Shown: positions 32,876 through 41,819, numbered from the stretch's first letter. The stretch is 64,000 nt of DNA from Arcicella aurantiaca (GCF_003148625.1 NZ_QGGO01000007.1:1-64000); one strand, 5' to 3'. Notes: generated by a model from the sequence alone, not told the origin. Numbers and translations are program-made.

Positions 32876-33004
32876 TGTTTTAATCAATATTTTTATTTGA
32901 TACATAATGAAAATAGTTCAATAAATCATTTGTATAAACTTTGTATTTAAGCATTAAATCTTACATTCTTAATGCCTAAATCCCAACCCCTAACACCTAA
33001 AAAA

Positions 33005-34366
33005 TTAATCAACTTTTGGTTTACGGAACCAATAGAAGTCTCCTAATGAGAAGCCAACTACGATTTTGTTATAAACTTCTTCAATTCCATTAGTTGCTAA
33101 AACGCCTCTTTTACCACGTACATACGCAATATTTATGTAAGAAATAGTTCTAAGCGGAAGTGAAACACCTGCTGAGAAACTCATGTCGTTAGCTACATCT
33201 TTTCCGTTGAAAGCATAAGGAGAAGTGGTATAATTTGCTCCAACACGATACATTACATGGTTAAAGTATCCATTAAGTGCATCGAATTTTGGAATATATT
33301 CCGCTCCAAAAGCAATGGTGTGTGCGTCTCTAAGATTTTCAGAAGAACCACTAAGATTTTGAAAACCAGACCATTTTGTCATTGAATAGTCAAGAGAAAC
33401 TAACAATTTTGCAGGTTTTTCTAAACTAACACCAAATCTGTAAGTAGCAGGAAGAGAAATTTTTCCGTCTGTTTGTTTCAGGGTATCGGCATTGATTAAT
33501 GATAATCCTGTTGCGTTGCTGATGGTAAATCTTTTTAATGATTTCGCTCCAAGATTTTGCCCAAAGTCTGCTGTTGCTCCAATATTTAAGAAATATTCTT
33601 TGTTTAATTTTGGTCGCCAAGCCCAACCTAATTTGAAATGTGTTCCAGAATAGTTAGTTCTATCGGCTAAATTAATCTGATAATTTTGAGAGTCGCTTAA
33701 ATTTTGAGTTATTACATCTCTGTTAATTACCCCAAATAAGTACGAAAACTCTAAACCTACATACATTTCTTTTGTAATTCTAACGCCATTACCAATTACA
33801 GCTTTATTTAGTCCGCCGTTTCCGTTGTAAGTGTATGTTACACTGTCAGTTCCGACGATACTAAGTTTTTGAGATGAAAACGTTTTGTAGTCAACGGTAC
33901 TGTATGGAGTTAAGCCTAAGGATAAAGTCCATCTTGGAGAAGCAGGTAATGCTAACATGATTGGTCCAACAGTTCCATTGTATGTGTTAGAACGTTGTCT
34001 TGTATTTTGCATTGATTTTGCCTCCGTATTGGCACCCATTTCAAAAACCGTATAGCGGTTACGAGCTAAAAGTGCAGGGTTTAGCGTATTGATGTAAATC
34101 CCGTTTGAATTGGCAACTCCTAAACCTCCCATCATTGAGTTTATTGCTGTTCCTCCATTGTAAACTTCACCAACGCCCCAGTATGAAAAAGGCGAGTTGG
34201 TTTCCTGAGCGTGAGTTTTTGCAATAGGTAGTAAGGAGTAAGTAGCAAGCAGTATGCAAAATACTACTTTTGACAAAAATGAATTGGAGACGTTTTGTTG
34301 AGATTTTGAAAACAATCTTCTAAAAGTTGGCGTCTGTAAACTATGACCTTTTTTGTTATTTGACAT
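33005..34366 (-). CDS. outer membrane beta-barrel protein
   Basis: The 453-residue product starts with a long basic leader and a signal-type hydrophobic stretch (about 32-52, VVFCILLATYSLLPIAKTHA). The mature part has many alternating strands (YTVFEMGANTEAKSMQ, SLSLGLTPYSTVDYKTF, RFGVSLEKPAKLLVSLDYS) and ends FSLGDFYWFRKPKVD, pointing to a beta-barrel of about 14 strands, FadL-like in general form. The start overlaps coaX by 11 bp, so they are one operon with lptC downstream. A role in envelope assembly is possible. Confidence 0.7.
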   Translation of the reverse strand: MSNNKKGHSLQTPTFRRLFSKSQQNVSNSFLSKVVFCILLATYSLLPIAKTHAQETNSPFSYWGVGEVYNGGTAINSMMGGLGVANSNGIYINTLNPALLARNRYTVFEMGANTEAKSMQNTRQRSNTYNGTVGPIMLALPASPRWTLSLGLTPYSTVDYKTFSSQKLSIVGTDSVTYTYNGNGGLNKAVIGNGVRITKEMYVGLEFSYLFGVINRDVITQNLSDSQNYQINLADRTNYSGTHFKLGWAWRPKLNKEYFLNIGATADFGQNLGAKSLKRFTISNATGLSLINADTLKQTDGKISLPATYRFGVSLEKPAKLLVSLDYSMTKWSGFQNLSGSSENLRDAHTIAFGAEYIPKFDALNGYFNHVMYRVGANYTTSPYAFNGKDVANDMSFSAGVSLPLRTISYINIAYVRGKRGVLATNGIEEVYNKIVVGFSLGDFYWFRKPKVD

Positions 34367-35075
34367 TATATTCTAAAATTCGATTAAGTCCAATCAGCAC
34401 TAATTCTGGGATTACAAAGTTCGGGTATTTTATGCGGTTTGCAAAGTTTGAAGCATCGCCACCACAGAAAATGACGTTAATATTTGTTAAAACCTTGTTA
34501 TACTCTTCAATAAAGCCGTTTATTTCTGCTAATAATCCGTTCATTACGCCACTTTGCATAGCGTGCTTTGTACTTTTTCCAATGAGTGTTGGTATTCCAT
34601 CTGGTTCTAATAACGGTAAACGTTGGGTAAAAGTGTTCATGGCTTTGAATCTCATTCTAACCCCCGGAGAAATAATCCCTCCATGAAAATTGTCATCAAT
34701 ATCTACCAAATCGTAGGTAATACACGTACCCATGTCTATCACAACGCAGTTATTTTCAGGATATAAAACCCTTGCTCCAATAGTCGCCGCCACACGGTCA
34801 GCACCGAGCGTTTCGGGTGTGTCGTAGCGTTTTGTGAGAGGAACAGGCGTTGTATTTTTAAGTAAATAAATCTCAGAAGTTATCTCAGAAAATTGTTCTT
34901 TTAATTGTTCTTCAGAATAACTTACAGATGAAACCATAATTCGCTGAGGACGAATGGTTTCTACATAATTGACCAATTCTTCATAAGATAATTTCCAATT
35001 AGTTTCAATCAGTTTTCCTGCTTCAAAAAGCCCTGTTTTAGCGTAAGTATTTCCTAAATCTATGGTTAGGTTCAT
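34356..35075 (-). CDS. coaX: type III pantothenate kinase
   Basis: CoaX phosphorylates pantothenate in the first step of coenzyme A synthesis. The 239-residue product has the ASKHA fold: the phosphate-1 motif DLGNTYAKTG (6-15), GADR (91-94) for pantothenate binding, DMGTCITYD (114-122) and GGIISPG (132-138). The length is normal. The ATG at 35073-35075 follows a triple palindrome array in the leader. The downstream outer membrane protein gene overlaps its end. Confidence 0.95.
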   Translation of the reverse strand: MNLTIDLGNTYAKTGLFEAGKLIETNWKLSYEELVNYVETIRPQRIMVSSVSYSEEQLKEQFSEITSEIYLLKNTTPVPLTKRYDTPETLGADRVAATIGARVLYPENNCVVIDMGTCITYDLVDIDDNFHGGIISPGVRMRFKAMNTFTQRLPLLEPDGIPTLIGKSTKHAMQSGVMNGLLAEINGFIEEYNKVLTNINVIFCGGDASNFANRIKYPNFVIPELVLIGLNRILEYNVK

Positions 35076-35086
35076 GAGTAATTTTT

Positions 35087-35187
35087 GTAGTGGCGAATAG
35101 CATTTGCCAGTGTTGTAAAGGTAGTTTCGGTAGCGGCGAATAGCATTCGCCGATTGTCAGTAATTGGCGAATACTATTCGCCACTAC
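35087..35187. repeat. three-copy palindrome array, GGCGAAT family
   Basis: Three 19-bp palindromes stand in a row: 35091-35109, 35134-35152 and 35165-35183, each GGCGAATA..ATTCGCC-like. Copies start T or C and end with the matching A or G, so the stem is kept. The whole is bounded by GTAGTGGCGA and TCGCCACTAC. The last copy contains the stop codon of the MFS gene. Confidence 0.9.
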
Positions 35188-36424
35188 TAATTTGTAAATC
35201 CTTATTCGGGTCAATTTTCAACCACATTAAAGCACTAACCACCAAACAACCCGAAATCAAAATTAATGGATAATTGAAATTGTGGGTTTGTTCTACAATA
35301 ATTCCAAAAATGATGGTGATGAAAAAACCGCCTAATTGTCCCGCAAAGTTCATTGTTCCTGCAACCGTTCCCGAATATTTTTTGCCAATATCAACGCAAG
35401 TAGCAAAAGCGACAGGAAGTGCTAAATCCTTTGTTAGCACACATAGAGCTAATAAATAGCCGACTAAATCATTATTTTCGGTAAGTCCTGCCGAGAGAAA
35501 TAAAATGCTTGAAAGTCCTAAACCGCCCATCGCAACGGCTTTTCTTCCAAAAGATAAACCGTATCTTTTTACCAAGAAATCACTTAAAAAACCACCTACA
35601 ATACAACCGATTGCTCCTAAAACGTAAGATAATGAAATGAAGTTTTTAGATTGGTCTTCGGTCATGCCACGTCCTTCAATGAAATAGGTATTTGACCAAT
35701 TGGTGAAGAAATACGAAGCATAAAAGAACAAATGGCACATCAACATCAACGCCCAAATGTTGGGATTTTTGATGATAGTTTGCCAACTAAAATGGTGTTC
35801 TGAAACTTTAATTTTACGTTGATTTTCGATTTCCTCAATTTCTTCCTGACTAATATTTTTCATTTCGGAAGGCGTATCTCTGTACCAATTGTACCAACCA
35901 ATTGCCCAACAAACGCCTACTAAACCCAAAGCCACAAAAGCCATTTGCCAACCCAAACGATGTACTAAAGGAATGACTAAAAAAGGCGTTAAAGCACCGC
36001 CCAAACGTCCTGCCGCCCAAATAACGGCTTGAGCCCGTGCTACTTCTACCGCAGGAAACCAACGAGCAATTACGATTGAAGCGTTTGGATATGCTCCTGC
36101 TTCGCCTGCTCCAAAGAAAAAACGAATGATTACCAGATAGACATAATTATAACCAACTGCCGTCAAAGCCGTAAAACCAGACCACCATAAAACCACCCGA
36201 GTCAATACTTTTCTTGGACCAATACGGTCGCCCATTGCCCCCGTAGGAATCTCAAAAAGGGCATAAGCCAGTGAAAATGCTCCTAAAATATAACCAAATT
36301 GTTGATTATTGATGGATAAATCTTCTTTGATATATTTACTGACCACATTCATACAAACACGGTCGAGGTAAGTGATGATGGATAATAAAAATAGGGCTGA
36401 TAAAACCTTATGCCGAGTTTTCAT
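35174..36424 (-). CDS. MFS transporter, anion:cation symporter type
   Basis: The 416-residue product has twelve predicted transmembrane segments and the MFS motif GAMGDRIGPRKVL (about 62-74) after helix 2, as in the ACS family (hexuronate/galactarate or related carboxylate importers). Helix 1 begins HKVLSALFLLSIITYLDRVC, typical of that group. The C-terminus ISSGE and the TAG come from the palindrome at 35165-35183, so the original tail was probably longer or different. A gluconolactonase-like gene lies nearby on the other strand, which supports a sugar-acid substrate but does not prove it. Confidence 0.85.
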   Translation of the reverse strand: MKTRHKVLSALFLLSIITYLDRVCMNVVSKYIKEDLSINNQQFGYILGAFSLAYALFEIPTGAMGDRIGPRKVLTRVVLWWSGFTALTAVGYNYVYLVIIRFFFGAGEAGAYPNASIVIARWFPAVEVARAQAVIWAAGRLGGALTPFLVIPLVHRLGWQMAFVALGLVGVCWAIGWYNWYRDTPSEMKNISQEEIEEIENQRKIKVSEHHFSWQTIIKNPNIWALMLMCHLFFYASYFFTNWSNTYFIEGRGMTEDQSKNFISLSYVLGAIGCIVGGFLSDFLVKRYGLSFGRKAVAMGGLGLSSILFLSAGLTENNDLVGYLLALCVLTKDLALPVAFATCVDIGKKYSGTVAGTMNFAGQLGGFFITIIFGIIVEQTHNFNYPLILISGCLVVSALMWLKIDPNKDLQISSGE

Positions 36425-36548
36425 GATGTGTTGGTTAGGAATGAGAAATAAGTCGTCTATCGTAAAATTACCGTTTCTTTCATTAAATTAAGCAACAATC
36501 AGCATAACTTTACCGCTGAAAATTACTCATTCATCAAATTTTTACCCA

Positions 36549-37643
36549 ATGCAATATTTATCTACCGAAATCCTCGAAAATAAAGTAACTGATATTTTGA
36601 TATTGGTTGGTATTTTGGGTTTTGGACTTTTGTTCCGACGCTATTTAACTGATAACTTCAGTAAAATTCTTTATCGTTTTATCAAACACGATAAAATCCC
36701 GATTCACACTTGTGTAGCGATGCTTCGCCAGCCTGTTCGTCTATTTATTTCTTTGATTTTTCTGTACGTTGCCTTTTCGTTTGTGCATTTTCCTTCGTCA
36801 TGGCGGATTCCGTCAGAGGAAGTTTTTGGTATCAGAATGATTTTATTGAAAAGTTTTCAAACAGGTTTTATCTTTTCAATTTCATGGATTTTAGTCCGAA
36901 TTACTAAATTTATTGCCCTAATTTTTCAAGAAAGAGCAACCTTGACAGAATCGAAATTAGACGACCAATTTATCCCATTTTTTAGGGATTTAGTGGTGGT
37001 GGGTATTTCTATTTTGACGTTCTTTGTGATGTTGGGCGTTGTTTTCAAAGTAGATGTTGTGGCTTTGGTAACAGGTTTAGGAATCGGTGGACTTGCTATT
37101 GCTTTGGCGGCTCGTGAAACCTTAGAAAATCTGTTTGCTTCCTTTACGCTTTTTCTGGATTTACCTTTTGTGGTGGGCGATAATATTCAATCGGATAAAG
37201 TTTCGGGAGACGTTGAAAAAATAGGTTTTCGTAGTACCCGCCTACGTACAGGAGAGGGAAGTTTAATTGCCATTCCGAATAGACTTTTGACTGCTCAGGC
37301 TCTGGAAAACCAAACGCAAAGACCATTTAGACGGGCGAGATACTTGTTGAAATTAGAAATGGTAACGCCAATTGAGAAAATCCAAAAAGTTGTTTCTGAG
37401 ATTAATAATTACGTTTTGAATCATGCAATGATTTATCGTCCCGACTCAAGTATCACTCGGTTTGATGGTTTTGGGGATAATTCGTTAGATATTTTGGTGT
37501 CATATCACATCGCCACTTTCGATGCTGCAGTTATGCGACGAGTAAAAGAAGAAATTAACTACCAAATCATGGTAATAATTCAACAAAATGAGGTGAAATT
37601 TGCTTCTCCAACCTTGAAAATTTCCCAAGAATTAGAGCCATAA
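36549..37643 (+). CDS. MscS-family mechanosensitive channel
   Basis: The 364-residue product has an N-terminal membrane part (four hydrophobic segments, about 15-165) and the conserved pore-lining region VTGLGIGGLAIALAARETLE, followed by NLFASFTLFLDLPFVVGDNI and the cytosolic beta domain (about 200-360). Such channels open under osmotic downshock and release solutes. It is larger than MscS itself, with an extra membrane region like the YnaI type. The SMP-30 gene starts 4 bp downstream, so they are co-transcribed. Confidence 0.88.
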   Translation: MQYLSTEILENKVTDILILVGILGFGLLFRRYLTDNFSKILYRFIKHDKIPIHTCVAMLRQPVRLFISLIFLYVAFSFVHFPSSWRIPSEEVFGIRMILLKSFQTGFIFSISWILVRITKFIALIFQERATLTESKLDDQFIPFFRDLVVVGISILTFFVMLGVVFKVDVVALVTGLGIGGLAIALAARETLENLFASFTLFLDLPFVVGDNIQSDKVSGDVEKIGFRSTRLRTGEGSLIAIPNRLLTAQALENQTQRPFRRARYLLKLEMVTPIEKIQKVVSEINNYVLNHAMIYRPDSSITRFDGFGDNSLDILVSYHIATFDAAVMRRVKEEINYQIMVIIQQNEVKFASPTLKISQELEP

Positions 37644-37647
37644 TCAG

Positions 37648-38658
37648 ATGAAAACAATCTTATCAATCATTCTAATAACATCTTGTATGTCAGTGATTTC
37701 AGCCCAAACCAATTATCCAACTTTAGGAAAAGTTGTCAAACTCGACGCTTCACTTGACGCACTTATTGCTCCTGATGCTAAAATTGAAATTTTATCGTCT
37801 GGATACAAATGGTCGGAAGGACCTGTTTGGGTGAAAAATGGGAAGTATTTACTTTTCTCAGATGTTCCTGCCAATACCATTTATCGTTGGCAAGAAGGAG
37901 ATAGAGCCGCAATGCCTTTCTTGAAACCTTCTGGATATACAGGTTTGGGAGAATACAGCGATGAACCGGGAAGCAATGGTTTGATTATCAATCAAAAAGG
38001 TGAATTAGTCGCTTGTGAACACGGCGACCGTAGAGTTTCTGCTTTGCCTTTAACAGTAGGAGGGAAGAGAACTTTGGCTGATAATTTTCAAGCAAAAAGA
38101 TTTAATAGTCCGAATGACGTAGTTCAACATTCAAGTGGAGCCTATTATTTCACCGACCCGCCTTATGGTTTGATGAAAAAAGAAAATGACCCAACTCGTG
38201 AAACCAATTTATTTGGCGTTTATCGTATCGGAACGGACGGAAAAGTAAGCATTGTGGTGAGTGATTTACAGCGACCAAATGGTTTAGCATTTTCACCCGA
38301 TGAAAAGATTTTATACGTGGCACAATCAGACCCAAATCGTGCCGTAATTATGGCATATCCCGTTAATATCGACGGGAGTGTAGGACTTGGAAAAGTATTT
38401 TATGATGCCACTCCAGCCGTAAAAGAAGGATTAAAAGGGTTACCAGATGGTTTGAAAATAGATAAAAAAGGAAATATATTTTCAACAGGACCGGGAGGCG
38501 TTTTAGTGATTTCGCCAAATGGGAAATTATTAGGCAGAATTGATACTAACGAACCAACTGCCAATTGTGCTTGGGGTGATGATGGCTCAACCTTGTATAT
38601 TACATCAAATATGCACGTGTGTAGAATCAAAACTTTAACAACGGGAATTGGGTTTTAA
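37648..38658 (+). CDS. SMP-30/gluconolactonase-family exported protein
   Basis: The 336-residue product has a signal peptide (about 1-20, ending SVISAQ) and a six-bladed beta-propeller of the SMP-30/LRE type. Metal-site signatures are WSEGPVW (the glutamate), RPNGLAF (the asparagine) and GLPDGLKID (the aspartate), as in calcium-dependent sugar lactonases. It would hydrolyse a sugar lactone in the periplasm or outside. It follows the mscS-like gene closely and is divergent from the MFS carrier, so sugar-acid metabolism is a reasonable guess. Confidence 0.88.
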   Translation: MKTILSIILITSCMSVISAQTNYPTLGKVVKLDASLDALIAPDAKIEILSSGYKWSEGPVWVKNGKYLLFSDVPANTIYRWQEGDRAAMPFLKPSGYTGLGEYSDEPGSNGLIINQKGELVACEHGDRRVSALPLTVGGKRTLADNFQAKRFNSPNDVVQHSSGAYYFTDPPYGLMKKENDPTRETNLFGVYRIGTDGKVSIVVSDLQRPNGLAFSPDEKILYVAQSDPNRAVIMAYPVNIDGSVGLGKVFYDATPAVKEGLKGLPDGLKIDKKGNIFSTGPGGVLVISPNGKLLGRIDTNEPTANCAWGDDGSTLYITSNMHVCRIKTLTTGIGF

Positions 38659-38726
38659 TGTATCTCGATGCTTCTGCATCGGATAATAATATAAAATTTC
38701 AGCTGATGTGGAAGCATCGGGATACA
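38659..38726. repeat. 68-bp inverted repeat directly after the SMP-30 stop codon
   Basis: TGTATCTCGATGCTTC (start of 38659-38680) is an inverted copy of 38705-38726, with 19 of 22 bases matching. The repeat begins on the base after the stop codon. Each arm contains a smaller palindrome around GATGCTTCTGCATC. Confidence 0.85.
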
Positions 38727-38734
38727 CACAATGA

Positions 38735-39106
38735 ATGAAATCAATTTATACAGTTGGGCTATTAATTCTGTCCAATATCTTCATGACTTTAGCTTGGTAT
38801 GGTCATTTGCAATTTAAGAATTTTACTTCACTCAAAAGTTTAGGATTGTTCTCTATCGTGCTGATTAGTTGGGGATTAGCATTTTTTGAGTACATTTTTC
38901 AAGTCCCTGCTAACAAATTAGGATTTAAAGAAAATGGAGGACCTTTTTCGATGTTTGAACTCAAAACTATTCAGGAAGCCATTTCATTGATTGTTTTTGC
39001 GTTGATGACCACCTTCGTTTTCAAAACTGAAAAAATGGCGTGGAATCATCTTGTGGGCTTTTTATTGATAGTTTTAGCCGTTTTTGTGATTTTTAAGAAG
39101 TGGTAG
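38735..39106 (+). CDS. DMT-superfamily protein, DUF486
   Basis: The 123-residue product is a four-helix membrane protein of the DUF486 family (start KSIYTVGLLILSNIFMTLAW, middle YGHLQFKNFTSLKSLG, then ISWGLAFFEYIFQVPANKLG). Members resemble half-size drug/metabolite transporters and probably dimerise; the substrate is unknown. It follows the 68-bp repeat and is followed after 3 bp by another palindrome. It stands convergent to the RelE-type pair. Confidence 0.85.
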   Translation: MKSIYTVGLLILSNIFMTLAWYGHLQFKNFTSLKSLGLFSIVLISWGLAFFEYIFQVPANKLGFKENGGPFSMFELKTIQEAISLIVFALMTTFVFKTEKMAWNHLVGFLLIVLAVFVIFKKW

Positions 39107-39109
39107 AAC

Positions 39110-39126
39110 AGGAATCTTTCCTGTTT
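39110..39126. repeat. 17-bp palindrome, GGAATCTTTCC family
   Basis: ACAGGAATCTTTCCTGT is a near-perfect palindrome 4 bp after the DUF486 stop codon. Related copies flank the peroxiredoxin leader (40937-40984). Confidence 0.75.
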
Positions 39127-39149
39127 GAGATATGCGTTATATGTTTTTA

Positions 39150-39482
39150 TTACTCTTCTGATAAAATATCAATTAATTGTTCAAGTTCCTTTCCTGAGAT
39201 ATTTGCCTGTTCAGACTTATCGTAAATATCCATCAAAAAGACTGTCTCTCGCACAAAACGTACATAAGTTATCAATCTTGCTCCGCCACTTTTGCCTTTA
39301 CCTTTACTCGTAATAGCAACTCTGATTTTATAACAGTCTTTACCAATTGGAACACCCAATGTAGGGTTCTCAGATAATTCATCAAATAAGGTGCTTAAAT
39401 CTGCTGAGAGGGATTTGTATTTTTTCGCTAATCGTTTTAGTTTCCGTTCAAATGGTTCAGTAGCAATAACATCAAAGTTCAT
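39150..39482 (-). CDS. RelE/HigB-like toxin
   Basis: The 110-residue product has the RelE fold pattern: FDVIATEPFERKLKRLAKKY, then LGVPIGKDCYKIRVAITSKG, KSGGARLITYVRFVRETVFL and MDIYDKSEQANISGKELEQL. The extra glycine-rich loop GKGKSGGARLITY is typical of a Bacteroidota/cyanobacterial group. Such toxins cut mRNA at the ribosome. It overlaps the antitoxin gene by 11 bp. No frameshift is visible, so the module may be active. Confidence 0.85.
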   Translation of the reverse strand: MNFDVIATEPFERKLKRLAKKYKSLSADLSTLFDELSENPTLGVPIGKDCYKIRVAITSKGKGKSGGARLITYVRFVRETVFLMDIYDKSEQANISGKELEQLIDILSEE

Positions 39483-39687
39483 TTAATAAGTCTTTAGCTG
39501 ATTTTAGTTTCTTTTTCCCTTGTTCATACTTTTTTACATCATCAAATGCTTCTGCTAAATCAGTTATAAACTGACTTTTATGTTCGTCTTGAACTTGTTT
39601 TACAATATTTACGTATTTTAAACTTTTCAAGAGTTCCATAAAAAAGGGGATTCTACTGTCTTCTTTTATATCTAATATTATAGTCAT
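39472..39687 (-). CDS. antitoxin-like partner of the RelE/HigB-like toxin
   Basis: The 71-residue product is small, helical and acidic in parts (TIILDIKEDSRIPFFMELLK, KSQFITDLAEAFDDVKKYEQ, ending KSAKDLLNEL), a pattern common in short antitoxins paired with RelE-type toxins, with no clear DNA-binding motif. The overlap with the toxin and the shared strand support the assignment. A separate transcriptional regulator may be needed for autoregulation. Confidence 0.75.
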   Translation of the reverse strand: MTIILDIKEDSRIPFFMELLKSLKYVNIVKQVQDEHKSQFITDLAEAFDDVKKYEQGKKKLKSAKDLLNEL

Positions 39688-39907
39688 TTTAGTTTATTTT
39701 AATGATTGAAAATAATCAGTTGATACACAGTTCTCACTACGTGTGTAACGTCTTTGTTGATAGTAAATTTGCATTAAAAAATATTCAATTACAATTGAGT
39801 TTAGTATAAATTTAAAATTACCTTTTTATATCCCAAATTTGCCAAACCCAAAAAGCATGGTTAATTTTAAAGGTTTAAAATGATTTTTCTGAAAAACGAA
39901 TATAGCA

Positions 39908-40927
39908 ATGATAAGAAATAACTGGACAAGAGAAGAAGTAGAAGCAATTTATAATTTGCCATTTATGGAATTGGTCTATCAGGCGGCAACTGTTCACCGT
40001 CAGTATAATGACCCACAAGAAGTACAAATCAGTACTTTGTTGTCAATCAAAACGGGTGGTTGTCCAGAAGATTGCTCGTACTGTTCACAGGCAGCTCGTT
40101 ATCATACCGACGTAAAAGTGCAGAAATTAATGGAAACGCCAGAAGTTTTAGCAGCAGCTCAACGTGCTAAAGATGCAGGTTCGTCTCGTTTTTGTATGGG
40201 TGCTGCATGGCGTGAAGTGCGTGATAACAAAGATTTTGATAAAGTTTTGGACATGGTGAAAGGCGTAAATGAATTAGGTCTTGAAGTATGTTGCACGCTC
40301 GGAATGTTGTCAGAATCGCAAGCTGAAAAACTGAAAGATGCAGGTTTATATGCCTACAATCATAACATAGATACCAGCGAAGAAAACTACGAAGATGTTA
40401 TTTCAACTCGTACTTTCTCCGACCGTTTGAATACCATTGATAATGTTCGTAAAGCGAAATTGTCAGTTTGTTCGGGAGGAATTATCGGTTTAGGAGAAGG
40501 AGATGCAGACCGTATGGGAATGTTGAAAACGCTTGCAAATATGCCTCAACATCCTGATTCTGTGCCAATTAATAACCTTGTGCCTATTAAAGGTACGCCA
40601 CTTGGAGAGCAAGAACCTGCTTCTATTTGGGATATGGTGAGAACTATTGCAACGGCAAGAATCTTAATGCCAAAATCAATGGTGAGACTTTCGGCAGGAC
40701 GTTTGGATATGTCTTACGAAGGACAAACGCTGTGTTTTATGGCAGGTGCAAACTCTATTTTCTCAGGAGATGTTCTTTTGACAACACCAAACCCAGCGGT
40801 TTCAAATGATAAAGAATTATTCCAAATTCTAAGCATTAAACCACGTGAGGCTTTCAAAGAGAAAAAACAAGCCGCAGAAGTGAATTTTATTCCAAGTGTA
40901 GCTGAAGCAATGGCTGAGATTTTGTAA
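39908..40927 (+). CDS. bioB: biotin synthase
   Basis: BioB is a radical SAM enzyme that inserts sulfur into dethiobiotin, the last step of biotin synthesis. The 339-residue product has GGCPEDCSYCSQ with Cys52, Cys56 and Cys59 for the [4Fe-4S] cluster, the substrate motif YNHNIDTS, and RLSAGRLDM near the C-terminus. The length is typical and the start MIRNNWTREEVEAIYNLPF matches the family. It stands alone, without the other bio genes, and has a palindrome pair behind it. Confidence 0.96.
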   Translation: MIRNNWTREEVEAIYNLPFMELVYQAATVHRQYNDPQEVQISTLLSIKTGGCPEDCSYCSQAARYHTDVKVQKLMETPEVLAAAQRAKDAGSSRFCMGAAWREVRDNKDFDKVLDMVKGVNELGLEVCCTLGMLSESQAEKLKDAGLYAYNHNIDTSEENYEDVISTRTFSDRLNTIDNVRKAKLSVCSGGIIGLGEGDADRMGMLKTLANMPQHPDSVPINNLVPIKGTPLGEQEPASIWDMVRTIATARILMPKSMVRLSAGRLDMSYEGQTLCFMAGANSIFSGDVLLTTPNPAVSNDKELFQILSIKPREAFKEKKQAAEVNFIPSVAEAMAEIL

Positions 40928-40936
40928 TTATAGTAT

Positions 40937-40984
40937 GGGAATCTTTCCCGTGAAAAAATCAACTTACACATAGGAAAGATTCCT
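40937..40984. repeat. two GGAATCTTTCC-family palindromes, inverted to each other
   Basis: GGGAATCTTTCCC (40937-40949) starts 10 bp after the bioB stop; AGGAAAGATTCCT (40972-40984) is its inverted relative. Compared with 39110-39126, the flanking pair is changed from A-T to G-C. Confidence 0.75.
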
Positions 40985-41005
40985 GTGTTACTAAACTTCA
41001 ATAAA

Positions 41006-41473
41006 ATGGCATTACAAGTAGGCGAAAAAGCCCCAGATTTTAAATTATTCAATTCTGAAAAACAAGAAGTTAGCCTTTCAGATTTCAAAGGAAAAAACGT
41101 GGTTGTTTTATTTTTTCCATTAGCATTTACAGGCGTTTGTACGGCTGAATTATGCGAAATGCGTGATAATATCGCAACGTATGCTAAGCTAAATGCTGAG
41201 ATTTTAGGTATTTCGGTTGATTCTCTTTTCACTTTAGAGAAATTCAAAGCAGAACAAAAATTGCCTTTCAACTTATTATCTGACTTCAACAAAGACGTTT
41301 CTTCGGCTTATGGTTCATTGTACGAAAACTTTGTTTTGGGCATGAAAGGTGTTTCAAAACGTTCAGCTTTCGTGATTGACGCAGAAGGAACAATCCAATA
41401 TGCTGAAGTATTGGAAGATGCAGGAAAAACACCAAGTTTTGAGGCAGTTCAATCAGCTTTAGCGAGTTTGTAG
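41006..41473 (+). CDS. peroxiredoxin (AhpE/redoxin type)
   Basis: The product (155 residues from the ATG at 41006) is a thiol peroxidase that reduces hydrogen peroxide and organic peroxides. The active site is PLAFTGVCTAELC, with Pro38, Thr42 and the peroxidatic Cys45; Cys50 is a possible resolving residue. The remaining fold (ISVDSLFTLEKFKAEQKLPF, SAFVIDAEGTIQYAEVLED) is standard. An upstream extension of seven codons is possible but poorly supported. A 33-bp palindrome follows 9 bp after the stop. Confidence 0.9.
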   Translation: MALQVGEKAPDFKLFNSEKQEVSLSDFKGKNVVVLFFPLAFTGVCTAELCEMRDNIATYAKLNAEILGISVDSLFTLEKFKAEQKLPFNLLSDFNKDVSSAYGSLYENFVLGMKGVSKRSAFVIDAEGTIQYAEVLEDAGKTPSFEAVQSALASL

Positions 41474-41481
41474 TAATCTTT

Positions 41482-41514
41482 AACGTAGTCAGCGTTCTGA
41501 ACGCTGACTACGTT
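41482..41514 (+). terminator. 33-bp palindrome after the peroxiredoxin gene, probable terminator
   Basis: AACGTAGTCAGCGTT (41482-41496) pairs perfectly with 41500-41514 around a 3-nt loop, 8 bp after the stop codon, followed by GCTTTT. Confidence 0.7.
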
Positions 41515-41772
41515 GCTTTTACGAGATAAAATAATACACCATTTTGATATTTTATAAATCATCAAACTTACGGCAATCGCAATTCTCCAATCGTCATTAT
41601 AATTACATCTCTCCAATTTCTTCTTTCACGATATTTGTTTAAAAATCCTCTTACAATTAAGTATAAACCCTAATAGAAACTTGTCGTTTTTAGCTTAATT
41701 TCGAATTCTAATATTTGGAAAAAATATGGAAATCCTTGAATGTCATATATTTAATAAAAAGTATGATTTTTT

Positions 41773-41804
41773 ATTGGTTGAAGTGTTTTAATTAAATAAC
41801 TTTG
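41773..41804 (+). promoter_or_regulatory. promoter candidate for the DUF1080 gene
   Basis: ATTG (41773-41776), a 20-nt spacer and TAACTTTG (41797-41804) agree with the Bacteroidota consensus except for one -33 base and one extra spacer base. Confidence 0.55.
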
Positions 41805-41819
41805 AACATATCTATTGAA

